A stretch of DNA of 64,000 bases, from positions 372,001 to 436,000 of the forward strand of contig NZ_JAUJZH010000001.1 of assembly GCF_030486595.1 (NCBI RefSeq). The letters are read 5' to 3'. This document shows positions 17,440 through 25,933 of this stretch, one piece after another. Position numbers and translations under genes: made by a program. The stretch's first letter is position 1, and every line of letters starts with the position of its first letter. Below the pieces are notes generated by a model. That model worked only from the letters and a program-made list of their open reading frames with translations, was not told the origin of the DNA and did not search any database. Origin of the DNA: Variovorax ginsengisoli (GTDB taxonomy: Bacteria; Pseudomonadota; Gammaproteobacteria; Burkholderiales; Burkholderiaceae_C).

Positions 17440-17484
17440 GATGCTATCAATTCCGTAGCATCGCCGACCGACCTTCTCTACAAT
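17440..17484 (+). promoter_or_regulatory. Inverted repeat and possible -10 box before gspL
   Basis: GATGCTA and TAGCATC arms (7 bp) flank a nine-base loop at 17440-17462. TACAAT at 17479-17484 could be a -10 box; the right arm of the repeat would then cover the -35 position. This suggests a regulated internal promoter for gspL onward. The only -35 sequence is poor, so a factor-dependent start or a simple mRNA hairpin remain open. Confidence 0.35.
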
Positions 17485-17504
17485 AGCGACCCTTCACTCT
17501 CTCC

Positions 17505-18713
17505 ATGGCCTTGCTGCTTGTAACCATTCCTCTCGTTTCCGGCCCGGCGGCCGGCGAGTACGGCTGGGCGCTCTGGTCCAGCGATGGCCGCAAGCTGCGC
17601 TCGCAGGGCAGCGCGGCACCGGCCCTGTTGCCGAGCAGCGACGAAGTCATCCTGGGCGTGCCCGCCGCAGCACTGTCGTGGCATCAGGTCACCCTGCCCC
17701 AGGGCAGCATGAGCGGGGCCGTGCGCCTGCGCTCGGTGCTCAATGGCCTGCTCGAAGACCGCCTGCTCGACGATCCCGAAGCACTTCATTTCGCCCTTGA
17801 ACCCGCCGCGCGGGTGGCGGTGCCGGTCTGGGTGGCAGCCTGCAACCGTATCTGGTTGCGTGCCGCCGTGCAGGCGCTGGAGGCCGCCGGCCGGCGCGTG
17901 ACCCGGATCGTTCCCGAGTTCACGCCCCAGCCGGCCGGCAGCCCGCCGATGGTGTTCGCGATCGGCGACCCGGACGCGGCGCTGTGCATCGTCTGCGGCA
18001 CCGAGGGCGTGGCCACGCTGCCACTCGACGCCGCCGGCCTCGAGTTGGCCGGCCCCCTTCCCGCCGACACCACGGCACTGGCCGAGCCAGCGGTCGCCGA
18101 ACTGGCCGAAAGCGTGCTCGGGCGCCGGCTTCCGATCGTCAAGCCGGCCGAGCGCTGGCTGCAGGCCAGCCGTTCGCCCTGGGACCTGGCGCAGTTCGAC
18201 CTGGCATCGACGGGGCGTGCACGCGCCGGCAAGAAGGCGGCGGCCATGGCGCGCGCGCTGTGGTATGGACGCCGCTGGCGGGCGGCGCGCTGGGGCGTGC
18301 TGGCCCTGCTGCTGGCGCAGTTCATCGGACTCAACGCCTGGGCCTGGAAGGAGCGCAATGCGCTCGACGCCAAGCGCGGCGCGGTGCGATCGCTGCTGAC
18401 CCAGACCTTCCCCTCGGTCAAGCTGGTGGTCGACGCGCCGGTGCAGATGGCGCGCGAGGTCGCGGCCCTGGAACAGGCCACGGGCGGCGTCACGCCGTCC
18501 GACCTCGAACCGATGCTGGTCGCGCTGGCCGCCAGCCTGCCGGCGGGCCGCGTGCCAACCGCGATCGATTTCAGCGCCGGCCAGCTGCGCCTGCGCGGGC
18601 TCGGCTTGCCGGCCTCGGAGTTCGCCGGCGTCAAGACCGCGCTGTCCTCGCGCGGCTACAGCGCGCGCACCGAGAGCGACCTGCTGCTGGTGCAGGCGGA
18701 GGCGCAGCGATGA
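17505..18713 (+). CDS. gspL: Type II secretion assembly-platform protein GspL
   Basis: Bitopic inner-membrane protein that anchors the ATPase GspE and partners GspM. The 402 residues comprise a cytoplasmic actin-like domain (about 1-250, with VPAAALSWHQVTLP and LRSVLNGLLEDRLLDDPEALHFAL motifs usual for GspL), one membrane helix near 263-285 (WGVLALLLAQFIGLNAWAW) and a periplasmic ferredoxin-like domain. The start at 17505 has no good ribosome site. The TGA overlaps the gspM start. Confidence 0.92.
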   Translation: MALLLVTIPLVSGPAAGEYGWALWSSDGRKLRSQGSAAPALLPSSDEVILGVPAAALSWHQVTLPQGSMSGAVRLRSVLNGLLEDRLLDDPEALHFALEPAARVAVPVWVAACNRIWLRAAVQALEAAGRRVTRIVPEFTPQPAGSPPMVFAIGDPDAALCIVCGTEGVATLPLDAAGLELAGPLPADTTALAEPAVAELAESVLGRRLPIVKPAERWLQASRSPWDLAQFDLASTGRARAGKKAAAMARALWYGRRWRAARWGVLALLLAQFIGLNAWAWKERNALDAKRGAVRSLLTQTFPSVKLVVDAPVQMAREVAALEQATGGVTPSDLEPMLVALAASLPAGRVPTAIDFSAGQLRLRGLGLPASEFAGVKTALSSRGYSARTESDLLLVQAEAQR

Positions 18714-19279
18714 AGTGGCTCGAAGTCCTCCAAGCGCGTTGGCAGGCCTGGTGGCCCGAACTCGCGCCGCGCGAACAGCGCCTGGTCGCGATCGCGGCCG
18801 CGCTGGTGGGCCTGGCGCTGGTCTGGTGGGTGGCGCTGGCGCCGGCCCTGGGCACCTTGTCCGCGGCCCCGGCCGAACACGCGAAGCTCGATGCGCAGCT
18901 GCAGCAGATGACGGCACTGCAGCGCCAGGCCAAGTCCTTGCAGTCGCAGCCCCGGGCCAGCCGCGACGACGCGTTGCGCGCCCTCGAAGCCTCGGTGCGC
19001 GAGAACCTCGGGCCGAACGCCCAGCTTCAAACCGCCGGCGCCGGCGAGAACGCCACCATCGCACTGCGCGCCGCGCCGGCCGACGCGCTCGCCCAGCTGA
19101 TCACGCAGGCGCGCAGCAATGCGCGCGCGGTGCCGCGCGAAGTGCACCTGACGCGCAGCAGCACGTCGCAGGCCGGCCCCGGCGGCCCCGGGGCGGCGCC
19201 TGCGGCTCCCGCCGCGCCGGCCGAACCGCCCCGTCCGCGTTGGGACGGCACCCTGGTCATGGGCCTGCCGGCCCGTTGA
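18710..19279 (+). CDS. gspM: Type II secretion protein GspM
   Basis: A 189-residue inner-membrane partner of GspL: short cytoplasmic tail, ELAPREQRLVAIAAALVGLALVWWVAL (the PREQ..L motif then the single membrane helix), a coiled segment (LDAQLQQMTALQRQAKSLQ) and a periplasmic ferredoxin-like domain followed by a Pro/Ala-rich tail. It overlaps gspL by four bases. Confidence 0.9.
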   Translation: MKWLEVLQARWQAWWPELAPREQRLVAIAAALVGLALVWWVALAPALGTLSAAPAEHAKLDAQLQQMTALQRQAKSLQSQPRASRDDALRALEASVRENLGPNAQLQTAGAGENATIALRAAPADALAQLITQARSNARAVPREVHLTRSSTSQAGPGGPGAAPAAPAAPAEPPRPRWDGTLVMGLPAR

Positions 19280-19287
19280 GAGCGCGC

Positions 19288-20082
19288 ATGGCGATCCCGT
19301 CCACCTCCCACGCGTCCGGCTCCGGCTGGCGCTGGGCCCTGCTCGGCGCCTGCATCGGCATCGCCCTCGCGCTGGCCGTGTTCGCGCCCGCGCGTTGGCT
19401 CGCGGCCGGCCTGGCGCAATGGAGCGACGGCCACCTGCAACTGATCAATGCGCGCGGCACGCTCTGGAACGGCACCGCCGGGGTCGTGTTCTCGAGCGGG
19501 GCGGGCGGCGCCGAATCGATCTCCCTGCCCGGCCAGCTGGGCTGGACGCTGCGGCCGCGCTGGGACGGCATCAGCGCCACGCTCGACCTCCCCTGCTGCG
19601 CGGCCAAGCCGCTGGAATTCAAGGGACGCCCGCGCTCCGACGGGCTCGAACTCGAGTGGCGCGACGGCCAGTCGCGCTGGCCGGCGGCGATGCTGGCCGG
19701 ATTCGGCGCCCCCTGGAACACGCTCAAGCTCGAGGGCGCGCTCGACCTCTCGATGCAGGCGCTGGTGCTGCGCTGGAGCGGCCGCCAGCTGACGCTGGCC
19801 GGCCGGGCGACGCTCGACGCCACCGACATCTCTTCCAGCCTGTCGACCCTGAAGCCGATGGGCAGCTACCGGATCGCTCTCGAAGGCGGACCGGTGCCTT
19901 CGCTGCTCCTGACGACCCGCGAAGGCAGCCTGCAACTGAGCGGCAGCGGCCGCTGGAATGGCACGACGATGCGGTTCGACGGCGAGGCCAGCGCGGCACC
20001 GGGCCGCGAAGACGCGCTATCGAACTTGTTGAACATCATCGGACGACGCGACGGCGCGCGCTCCCTCATCACACTGGGTTGA
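19288..20082 (+). CDS. gspN: Type II secretion protein GspN
   Basis: Single-pass inner-membrane protein with a periplasmic beta-rich domain; an accessory component found in only part of T2SS clusters, with no settled role. The 264 residues have one membrane helix (WALLGACIGIALALAVFAPARWL) followed by the GspN pattern (LQLINARGTLWNGTAGVVFSSG, LGWTLRP). It begins eight bases after gspM and ends two bases before gspD. Confidence 0.88.
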   Translation: MAIPSTSHASGSGWRWALLGACIGIALALAVFAPARWLAAGLAQWSDGHLQLINARGTLWNGTAGVVFSSGAGGAESISLPGQLGWTLRPRWDGISATLDLPCCAAKPLEFKGRPRSDGLELEWRDGQSRWPAAMLAGFGAPWNTLKLEGALDLSMQALVLRWSGRQLTLAGRATLDATDISSSLSTLKPMGSYRIALEGGPVPSLLLTTREGSLQLSGSGRWNGTTMRFDGEASAAPGREDALSNLLNIIGRRDGARSLITLG

Positions 20083-20084
20083 CC

Positions 20085-22358
20085 ATGACGAAGCCAAAGT
20101 CTTCTTCCGGCGTCCGCCTCGGCACCCTCGCGCTCGCCGCGCAGATGCTGATCGCGGCCTGCATTCCTTCCGCCTTCGCCCAGGACGTGCTGCGGCGCGG
20201 CGAGCCGATCACGCTGAACTTCAGCAACGCCGAGATCGAATCGGTGGCGCGCACCATGGCCGTCGTGACCGGGCGCGACGTGGTGGTCGACCCGCGCGTC
20301 AAGGGCACCATCACCCTGCAGACCGACCGCGCCATCGAACCGGCCGCGGCCTTCAACCAGTTCGCCGCCGCGCTGCGGCTGCAGGGCTTCGCGATCGTGC
20401 AGGCCGACGGCCTCTACAAGGTCGTGCCGGAGGCCGATGCCAAGCTGCAGAGCAGCACCGTGACGACCTCGACGCCCGCCGGGTCCAGCCTCAGCGGCAA
20501 CCAGATCATCACGCAGGTCTTCAAGCTCAACTACGAGTCGGCCAACAATCTGCTGCCGGTGCTGCGCCCGCTGATCGCGCCGAACAACACGATCAACGTC
20601 AACCCGGGCAACAACTCGCTGGTGATCACCGACTACGCCGAGAACATGCGCCGGCTGGCACGCATCGTGGCCGCGCTCGACGTCCCGAACGCCGCCGACA
20701 TCGAGGTGATCCAGCTGAAGAACTCGGTGGCGACCGACATGGTGCCGCTGGTGACGCGGCTGATCGAAGGCGGCAGCACGACCCCCGGCGCCGGGGCGCC
20801 GGGCCAGGTCGACTCATCGTTCCGCACCACGCTGCTGGCCGAACCCCGCGGCAACGCGATCATTCTGCGGGCGGCCAATCCGGCGCGCGCCCAGCTGGTG
20901 CGCACGCTGATCGACAAGCTCGACCGCCCGGCGATCGACACCGGCAACGGCGCGGCCGGCAATGTCTACGTGGTCTACCTCAAGAACGCCGACGCCGTGA
21001 GGCTGGCCGCGACCCTGCGCGCGGCGATCTCGGCCGAAGCGCGCGGCGGCACCGGCGCCACCGGCGGCTCGCTCCAGGGCGGGGCTTCGCAGGTGGCGCC
21101 GCAGCTGGGCGCCAGCCAGCAGAACGCCGGCGCGAGCACCGCGGCCACTGCGCCGGTCAACAACGCGAACCAGCCGTCGACCGGCGGCCAGATCCAGGCC
21201 GACCCCTCGACCAACTCGCTCATCATCACGGCCTCGGAGCCACAGTACCGGCAGATCCGCGCCGTGATCGACAAGCTCGACGGCCGGCGTGCGCAGGTCA
21301 TGATCGAGGCGCTGATCGTCGAGGTCACGGCCAACAAGGCGGCGCAGTTCGGTGTCCAGTGGCAGTCGGCGGTCGGCAACAACGGCGTCATCGGCACCAA
21401 CTCCAGCCTCTCCGGCGCCAACATCCTGACACTGACGGCCGCCCTGGTGGCAAAAACCCCGGCCGCCCTCACCACGCTCGGCACCGGACTCAACATCGGC
21501 ATCGGACGCAAGTACAACGGCGACTACGTGCTGAACGCGATCGCCAACTTCTTCGCCAGCGACGCCGACGCCAACCTGCTGTCGACGCCCAATCTGCTGA
21601 CCCTCGACAACGAGGAAGCCAAGATCGTGATCGGCCAGAACGTCCCGTTCGTGACCGGCCAGTTCACCAACACCGGTGCGGCCAACGGCTCGGTGAACCC
21701 GTTCACGACCATCGAGCGCAAGGACGTCGGCCTGACGCTGCGCGTGCGCCCGCAGATCAACGAGAACGGCACCGTGAAGATGGTGGTGTTCCAGGAGACC
21801 TCCACGGTGCAGGCCGGCACCGAGAACGCCCCCAACGGCCCGACCACCAACAAGCGCTCGATCGAATCCAGCGTGCTGGTCGAGGACGGCGGCCTGGTGA
21901 TGCTCGGCGGCCTGCTGTCGGACGACTACAGCAACAACGTCGACAAGGTGCCGCTGGCCGGCGACATTCCGGTCCTGGGCAATCTGTTCAAGAGCGAAAA
22001 AAGGGCGCGCACCAAGGTCAACCTCATGATGTTCCTGCGGCCGATGGTGATGCGCGACGGGGTGGCGACCACGAATGTCGCCAACGACCGCTACGACGCG
22101 ATGCGCGTCCTGCAGCAGCGGGTGCAGCCCGACGACAACGTGATGCTGAACAACGTGACCTCGGCGCCCCCCCTCCCGCCTCTGGCGACGACCCCGGTGC
22201 CCGCCCAGCAACAGGACCGGACGGAGGCCACGACCCGGCTGGAGGGCGCCACCTTGATCCCGCTGCCGACGCCGCCGTCCCAGCGGCTTGCCCCCTCTCC
22301 GCTGAAGGGCGCATTGCCGCCGACGGCGGACCCGTCGAGCAGGCGCGAACTACCCTAG
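20085..22358 (+). CDS. gspD: Type II secretion outer-membrane secretin GspD
   Basis: Forms the gated outer-membrane channel. The 757 residues show a signal peptide (cut near AFA/QDV), the N0 domain (ITLNFSNAEIESVARTMAVVTGRDVVVDPRVKG), N1-N3 repeats with NSLVITDYAENMRRLARIV and NSLIITASEPQYRQIRAVIDKLD, a Gly/Ala/Gln-rich linker (about 21030-21190), and the secretin core with VPLAGDIPVLGNLFKS near the C-terminus. A proline-rich tail follows the core in place of an obvious pilotin-binding S-domain. The signal peptide has a Cys (IAACIPSAFA) but not a good lipobox. Placement after gspN rather than first is typical of this order of bacteria. Confidence 0.95.
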   Translation: MTKPKSSSGVRLGTLALAAQMLIAACIPSAFAQDVLRRGEPITLNFSNAEIESVARTMAVVTGRDVVVDPRVKGTITLQTDRAIEPAAAFNQFAAALRLQGFAIVQADGLYKVVPEADAKLQSSTVTTSTPAGSSLSGNQIITQVFKLNYESANNLLPVLRPLIAPNNTINVNPGNNSLVITDYAENMRRLARIVAALDVPNAADIEVIQLKNSVATDMVPLVTRLIEGGSTTPGAGAPGQVDSSFRTTLLAEPRGNAIILRAANPARAQLVRTLIDKLDRPAIDTGNGAAGNVYVVYLKNADAVRLAATLRAAISAEARGGTGATGGSLQGGASQVAPQLGASQQNAGASTAATAPVNNANQPSTGGQIQADPSTNSLIITASEPQYRQIRAVIDKLDGRRAQVMIEALIVEVTANKAAQFGVQWQSAVGNNGVIGTNSSLSGANILTLTAALVAKTPAALTTLGTGLNIGIGRKYNGDYVLNAIANFFASDADANLLSTPNLLTLDNEEAKIVIGQNVPFVTGQFTNTGAANGSVNPFTTIERKDVGLTLRVRPQINENGTVKMVVFQETSTVQAGTENAPNGPTTNKRSIESSVLVEDGGLVMLGGLLSDDYSNNVDKVPLAGDIPVLGNLFKSEKRARTKVNLMMFLRPMVMRDGVATTNVANDRYDAMRVLQQRVQPDDNVMLNNVTSAPPLPPLATTPVPAQQQDRTEATTRLEGATLIPLPTPPSQRLAPSPLKGALPPTADPSSRRELP

Positions 22359-22376
22359 CAGCAGGACGCCGATCCG

Positions 22377-23792
22377 ATGCGCTATCCCCTCCCCTACGCC
22401 TTCGCCCGTGGCCAGCAGCTGCTGCTGGAAGAGGCCGACGACGGCGCCCTCACGCTCTGGATGCCGAAGGTGCCGCCGCGCAGCGCCCTGGGCGAGGTGC
22501 TGCGCAAGTACCCGGTGAAGACCTTCGAGCCGCTGGCGCCCGAGCAGCTCGCCCAGCGGATCAGCGCGGCCTACGCCAAGGGCGAGTCGAATGCCGCCGC
22601 GGTGGTCAGCGAGGTGCAGGGCGACGCCGACCTCTCGCGCATGATGCAGGAGCTGCCGGCGGTCGAGGACTTGCTCGAATCGGCCGGCGACGCGCCGATC
22701 ATCCGGATGCTCAATGCCCTGCTCACGCAGGCCGCGCGCGACGGCGCGAGCGACATCCACATCGAGCCCTACGAGCGGACCTCGTCGGTGCGCTTTCGCA
22801 TCGACGGTTCGCTGCGCGAGGTGGTGCAGCCGAATCGCGCGCTGCATGCCGCGCTGATCTCGCGGCTGAAGATCATGGCCGACCTCGACATCGCCGAGAA
22901 GCGCCTGCCGCAGGACGGCCGCATCTCCTTGCGCATCGGCACCCGCGCGGTCGACGTCCGGGTCTCGACCCTGCCCTCGGCGCACGGCGAACGCGCCGTG
23001 CTGCGCCTGCTCGACAAGTCCGAGAGCAAGCTCACGCTCGAATCGGTGGGCATGCAGGGCGACACGCTGGCGCGCTTCGAACACCTGATCGGCCAGCCGC
23101 ACGGCATCATCCTGGTGACCGGCCCGACCGGCTCCGGCAAGACCACCACGCTGTACGCCGCGCTGAGCCGGCTCGACGCCAGCAGCAGCAACATCATGAC
23201 GGTCGAGGACCCGATCGAGTACGAGCTGCACGGCGTCGGCCAGACCCAGGTCAACGCCAAGATCGACCTGACCTTCGCCAAGGCGCTGCGGGCCATCCTG
23301 CGTCAGGACCCGGACGTCATCATGATCGGCGAGATCCGCGACTTCGAGACCGCCCAGATCGCAATCCAGGCCTCGCTCACCGGCCACCTGGTGCTGGCCA
23401 CGCTGCACACCAACGATTCGGTCAGCGCCGTCACGCGCCTGACCGACATGGGCGTGGAGCCCTTCCTGCTGAGCTCCTCGCTGCTGGGCGTGCTGGCCCA
23501 GCGGCTGGTCCGCAAGCTGTGCCCGGTGTGTGCGCCGGCCGCCGGCCACGAGGCCCAGCCCGTGGGCTGCGAGGCCTGCGGCCACACCGGCTACCAGGGG
23601 CGCACCGGCATCTTCGAGCTGCTGGTGGCCGACGAGACGGTGCAGTCGCTGATCCACAACCGCGCGCCCGAAAGCCAGCTCTTCGTGGCGGCCGAGCGCG
23701 GCGGCCTGCGCTCGATGCGCGAGGACGGCGAACGGCTGGTCCAGGCCGGCATCAGCTCGCGCGCCGAATTGCTTCGCGTGACCCGCGACTGA
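22377..23792 (+). CDS. gspE: Type II secretion ATPase GspE
   Basis: Cytoplasmic hexameric ATPase that powers pseudopilus assembly. The 471-residue protein has Walker A GPTGSGKTTTLYAAL (near residue 250), Asp box IMTVEDPIEY, Walker B ILRQDPDVIMIGEIRD, and the His box TGHLVLATLHTND. The tetracysteine zinc element is present but compact (CPVC and CEAC separated by about 15 residues). The N-terminal N1E part is short. It starts 18 bases after gspD. Confidence 0.96.
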   Translation: MRYPLPYAFARGQQLLLEEADDGALTLWMPKVPPRSALGEVLRKYPVKTFEPLAPEQLAQRISAAYAKGESNAAAVVSEVQGDADLSRMMQELPAVEDLLESAGDAPIIRMLNALLTQAARDGASDIHIEPYERTSSVRFRIDGSLREVVQPNRALHAALISRLKIMADLDIAEKRLPQDGRISLRIGTRAVDVRVSTLPSAHGERAVLRLLDKSESKLTLESVGMQGDTLARFEHLIGQPHGIILVTGPTGSGKTTTLYAALSRLDASSSNIMTVEDPIEYELHGVGQTQVNAKIDLTFAKALRAILRQDPDVIMIGEIRDFETAQIAIQASLTGHLVLATLHTNDSVSAVTRLTDMGVEPFLLSSSLLGVLAQRLVRKLCPVCAPAAGHEAQPVGCEACGHTGYQGRTGIFELLVADETVQSLIHNRAPESQLFVAAERGGLRSMREDGERLVQAGISSRAELLRVTRD

Positions 23793-23798
23793 CGCCCG

Positions 23799-25031
23799 AT
23801 GCCCGCCTATTCCTTCGAAGCGATCGACGCCCAGGGCCTGGCCCGCAAGGGCGTGCTCGAGGCCGATACGGCCCGCAGCGCGCGCGGGATGCTGCGGGCC
23901 CAGGCGCTGATCCCGCTGTCGGTGACGGCGGTCGGCAGCGTCGAGAGCGGCGTGCCGCAGACCCGAAGCTGGCGTCGCATGTTCGGCGGCGGCCGCATCT
24001 TCAACTCGACCACGCTGGCGGTCTGGACCCGGCAGATCGCCGGCCTGGTGTCCTCCGGCCTGTCGCTCGAACGGGCGCTCACCGCGCTGACCGACGAGGC
24101 CGAGACCGAGGCCCAGCGCAACCTGGTCGCCTCGCTGCGCGCCGAGGTCAATGCCGGCGCGCCCTTCGGCCGTGCGCTGTCGCAGCACCCGCGCGAGTTC
24201 TCGCCGATCTACGTTGCCGTGATCGGCGCCGGCGAGCAGAGCGGCAACCTGGGCCTGGTGCTCGAACGGCTGGCCGACGACCTGGAGCAGCGCCAGGCGC
24301 TGCAGCAGAAGCTGGTCGGCGCCGCCCTCTACCCGGCGATCGTGACCTTGGTGGCGATCGTCATCGTGGTCTTCCTGGTCAGCTACGTGGTGCCGCAGGT
24401 TGCCAACGTCTTCGCCGGCACCAAGCGCGCGCTGCCGATCCTGACGGTGGCGATGCTGGCGCTGAGCGCCTTCGTCCGCAACTACGGCTGGCTGATGCTG
24501 ATCGCCGTCGTGGTCGCGGCCGTCGCTGCCCGGATGGCGCTGGCGCGTGCCGCCATCCGCGAGCGCTTCGACGCCGCCTGGCTCAACCTGCCGCTGGTCG
24601 GCAAGCTGGCACGCGGCTACAACGCGGCGCGCTTCGCCAGCACGCTGGCGATGCTGGCGACCGCCGGCGTGCCGATCCTGCGCGCACTGCAGGCGGCTTC
24701 CGAGACGCTCAGCAACAGCGCCATGCGCGCCGATGCGCTCGACGCGCTGGTGCTGGTGCGCGAAGGGGCGCCACTGGCCTCGGCGCTGGCGCAGAAGAAG
24801 CGCTTTCCGGGCATCGTCTCGATGTTCGCGCGCCTCGGCGAACAGACCGGCACGCTGCCGCTGATGCTGCAGCGCGCGGCCAACCAGCTGGGCGCCGAAG
24901 TGCAGCGCCGCGCGATGCACCTGGCGACCATCCTCGAGCCGCTGCTGATCGTGGCGATGGGCGGGGTCGTGATGCTGATCGTGCTGGCGGTGCTGATGCC
25001 GATCATCCAATTGAACCAATTCGTGAAGTAG
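23799..25031 (+). CDS. gspF: Type II secretion inner-membrane platform protein GspF
   Basis: Polytopic core of the assembly platform. The 410 residues contain two repeated cytoplasmic four-helix domains (the GEQSGNLGLVLERLADDLEQR motif and its C-terminal counterpart GEQTGTLPLMLQRAANQL) and three membrane helices (LYPAIVTLVAIVIVVFLVSYVVP, LMLIAVVVAAVAA, LLIVAMGGVVMLIVLAVLMPI). It begins six bases after gspE and closes the canonical set. Confidence 0.96.
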   Translation: MPAYSFEAIDAQGLARKGVLEADTARSARGMLRAQALIPLSVTAVGSVESGVPQTRSWRRMFGGGRIFNSTTLAVWTRQIAGLVSSGLSLERALTALTDEAETEAQRNLVASLRAEVNAGAPFGRALSQHPREFSPIYVAVIGAGEQSGNLGLVLERLADDLEQRQALQQKLVGAALYPAIVTLVAIVIVVFLVSYVVPQVANVFAGTKRALPILTVAMLALSAFVRNYGWLMLIAVVVAAVAARMALARAAIRERFDAAWLNLPLVGKLARGYNAARFASTLAMLATAGVPILRALQAASETLSNSAMRADALDALVLVREGAPLASALAQKKRFPGIVSMFARLGEQTGTLPLMLQRAANQLGAEVQRRAMHLATILEPLLIVAMGGVVMLIVLAVLMPIIQLNQFVK

Positions 25032-25033
25032 CC

Positions 25034-25933
25034 ATGGCCGCCTCTCTTGAAGACAAGCTGGTGGTGGCCATTTCCTCGCGCGCACTGTTCAACCTCGAGG
25101 AAGAGAACCGGATCTTCGAATCCGGCGACGACGCCGGCTACATGAAACTGCAGCTCGAGCGACTCGACGTGCCGGCCCAGCCGGGCATCGCCTATTCGCT
25201 GGTGCGCAAGCTGCTGCGCTTCAACGAAGGCGGCCAGCAGCGGGTCGAGGTCGTGATCCTGTCGCGCAATGACCCGGTGTCGGGCATGCGGGTGTTCCGC
25301 TCGGGCGTGGCCAACGGCATCTCGCTGCAGCGCGGCGTCTTCACGCAGGGCCGGCCGCCCTTCGGCTACCTGCGGCCGCTGCGCGCCCACCTGTTCCTGT
25401 CGGTCAATGCCGAGGACGTGCGCGAGGCGCTGGTGGCGGGCTTTCCCGCGGCCCGCGTGCTGGTCGAGTCGGTGCGGGCGAGCGACGCCTACCCGAACGA
25501 GGTGCGCATCGCCTTCGACGGCGATGCGGTGCTGTTCAGCGACGAAGCCGAGCGCGTCTTCCAGGCCGAGGGCCTGGACGCCTTCCAGTTGCACGAATCC
25601 TCCAAGGCCGGGCTGCCGCTGCCCGAAGGACCGTTCAAGCCGCTGCTGGCGGCGCTGCACCGGCTGCAGCAGGCCGGCAGCCCCGAGATGCGCATCCGCA
25701 CCGCGCTGGTCACGGCGCGGAGCGCGCCGGCCCACGAGCGCGCGATCCGCACGCTGATGAACTGGAACATCAAGGTCGACGAGGCCATGTTCCTCGGCGG
25801 CCTGCCCAAGGGCGAGTTCCTGCGCGAGTTCGAGCCCGACTTCTTCTTCGACGACCAGACCGGCCACGTCGACGCGGCGGCGCGCCACGTGCCCTCGGGG
25901 CACGTGGCCAGCGGCATCAGCAATCCGCGCTAA
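25034..25933 (+). CDS. Cytosolic 5'-nucleotidase (NT5C1-like family)
   Basis: A 299-residue protein of the 5'-nucleotidase family best known from animal cytosolic 5'-nucleotidase I. It shows KLVVAISSRALFNLEEEN at the start, RVEVVILSRNDPVSGMRVF, RVAFDGDAVLFSDEAE-like sequence (here VRIAFDGDAVLFSDEAERVF, the HAD-type acidic loop) and WNIKVDEAMFLGGLPKGEFL near the end. It probably dephosphorylates nucleoside monophosphates; activity is inferred. The ATG is two bases after the gspF stop, so it is co-transcribed with the secretion genes although no function links them. Its end overlaps the convergent permease gene by four bases. Confidence 0.88.
   Translation: MAASLEDKLVVAISSRALFNLEEENRIFESGDDAGYMKLQLERLDVPAQPGIAYSLVRKLLRFNEGGQQRVEVVILSRNDPVSGMRVFRSGVANGISLQRGVFTQGRPPFGYLRPLRAHLFLSVNAEDVREALVAGFPAARVLVESVRASDAYPNEVRIAFDGDAVLFSDEAERVFQAEGLDAFQLHESSKAGLPLPEGPFKPLLAALHRLQQAGSPEMRIRTALVTARSAPAHERAIRTLMNWNIKVDEAMFLGGLPKGEFLREFEPDFFFDDQTGHVDAAARHVPSGHVASGISNPR

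Noticed and set aside
22350..25085. A 911-codon minus-strand frame opposite gspE and gspF
   Set aside because: Low-complexity His/Arg/Gln-rich translation, no motif, antisense to conserved genes.
21359..25933. A 1524-codon open frame over gspD, gspE and gspF
   Set aside because: Only its last 299 residues, read from ATG 25034, are real (the 5'-nucleotidase). The upstream part is an out-of-frame shadow of the secretion genes.
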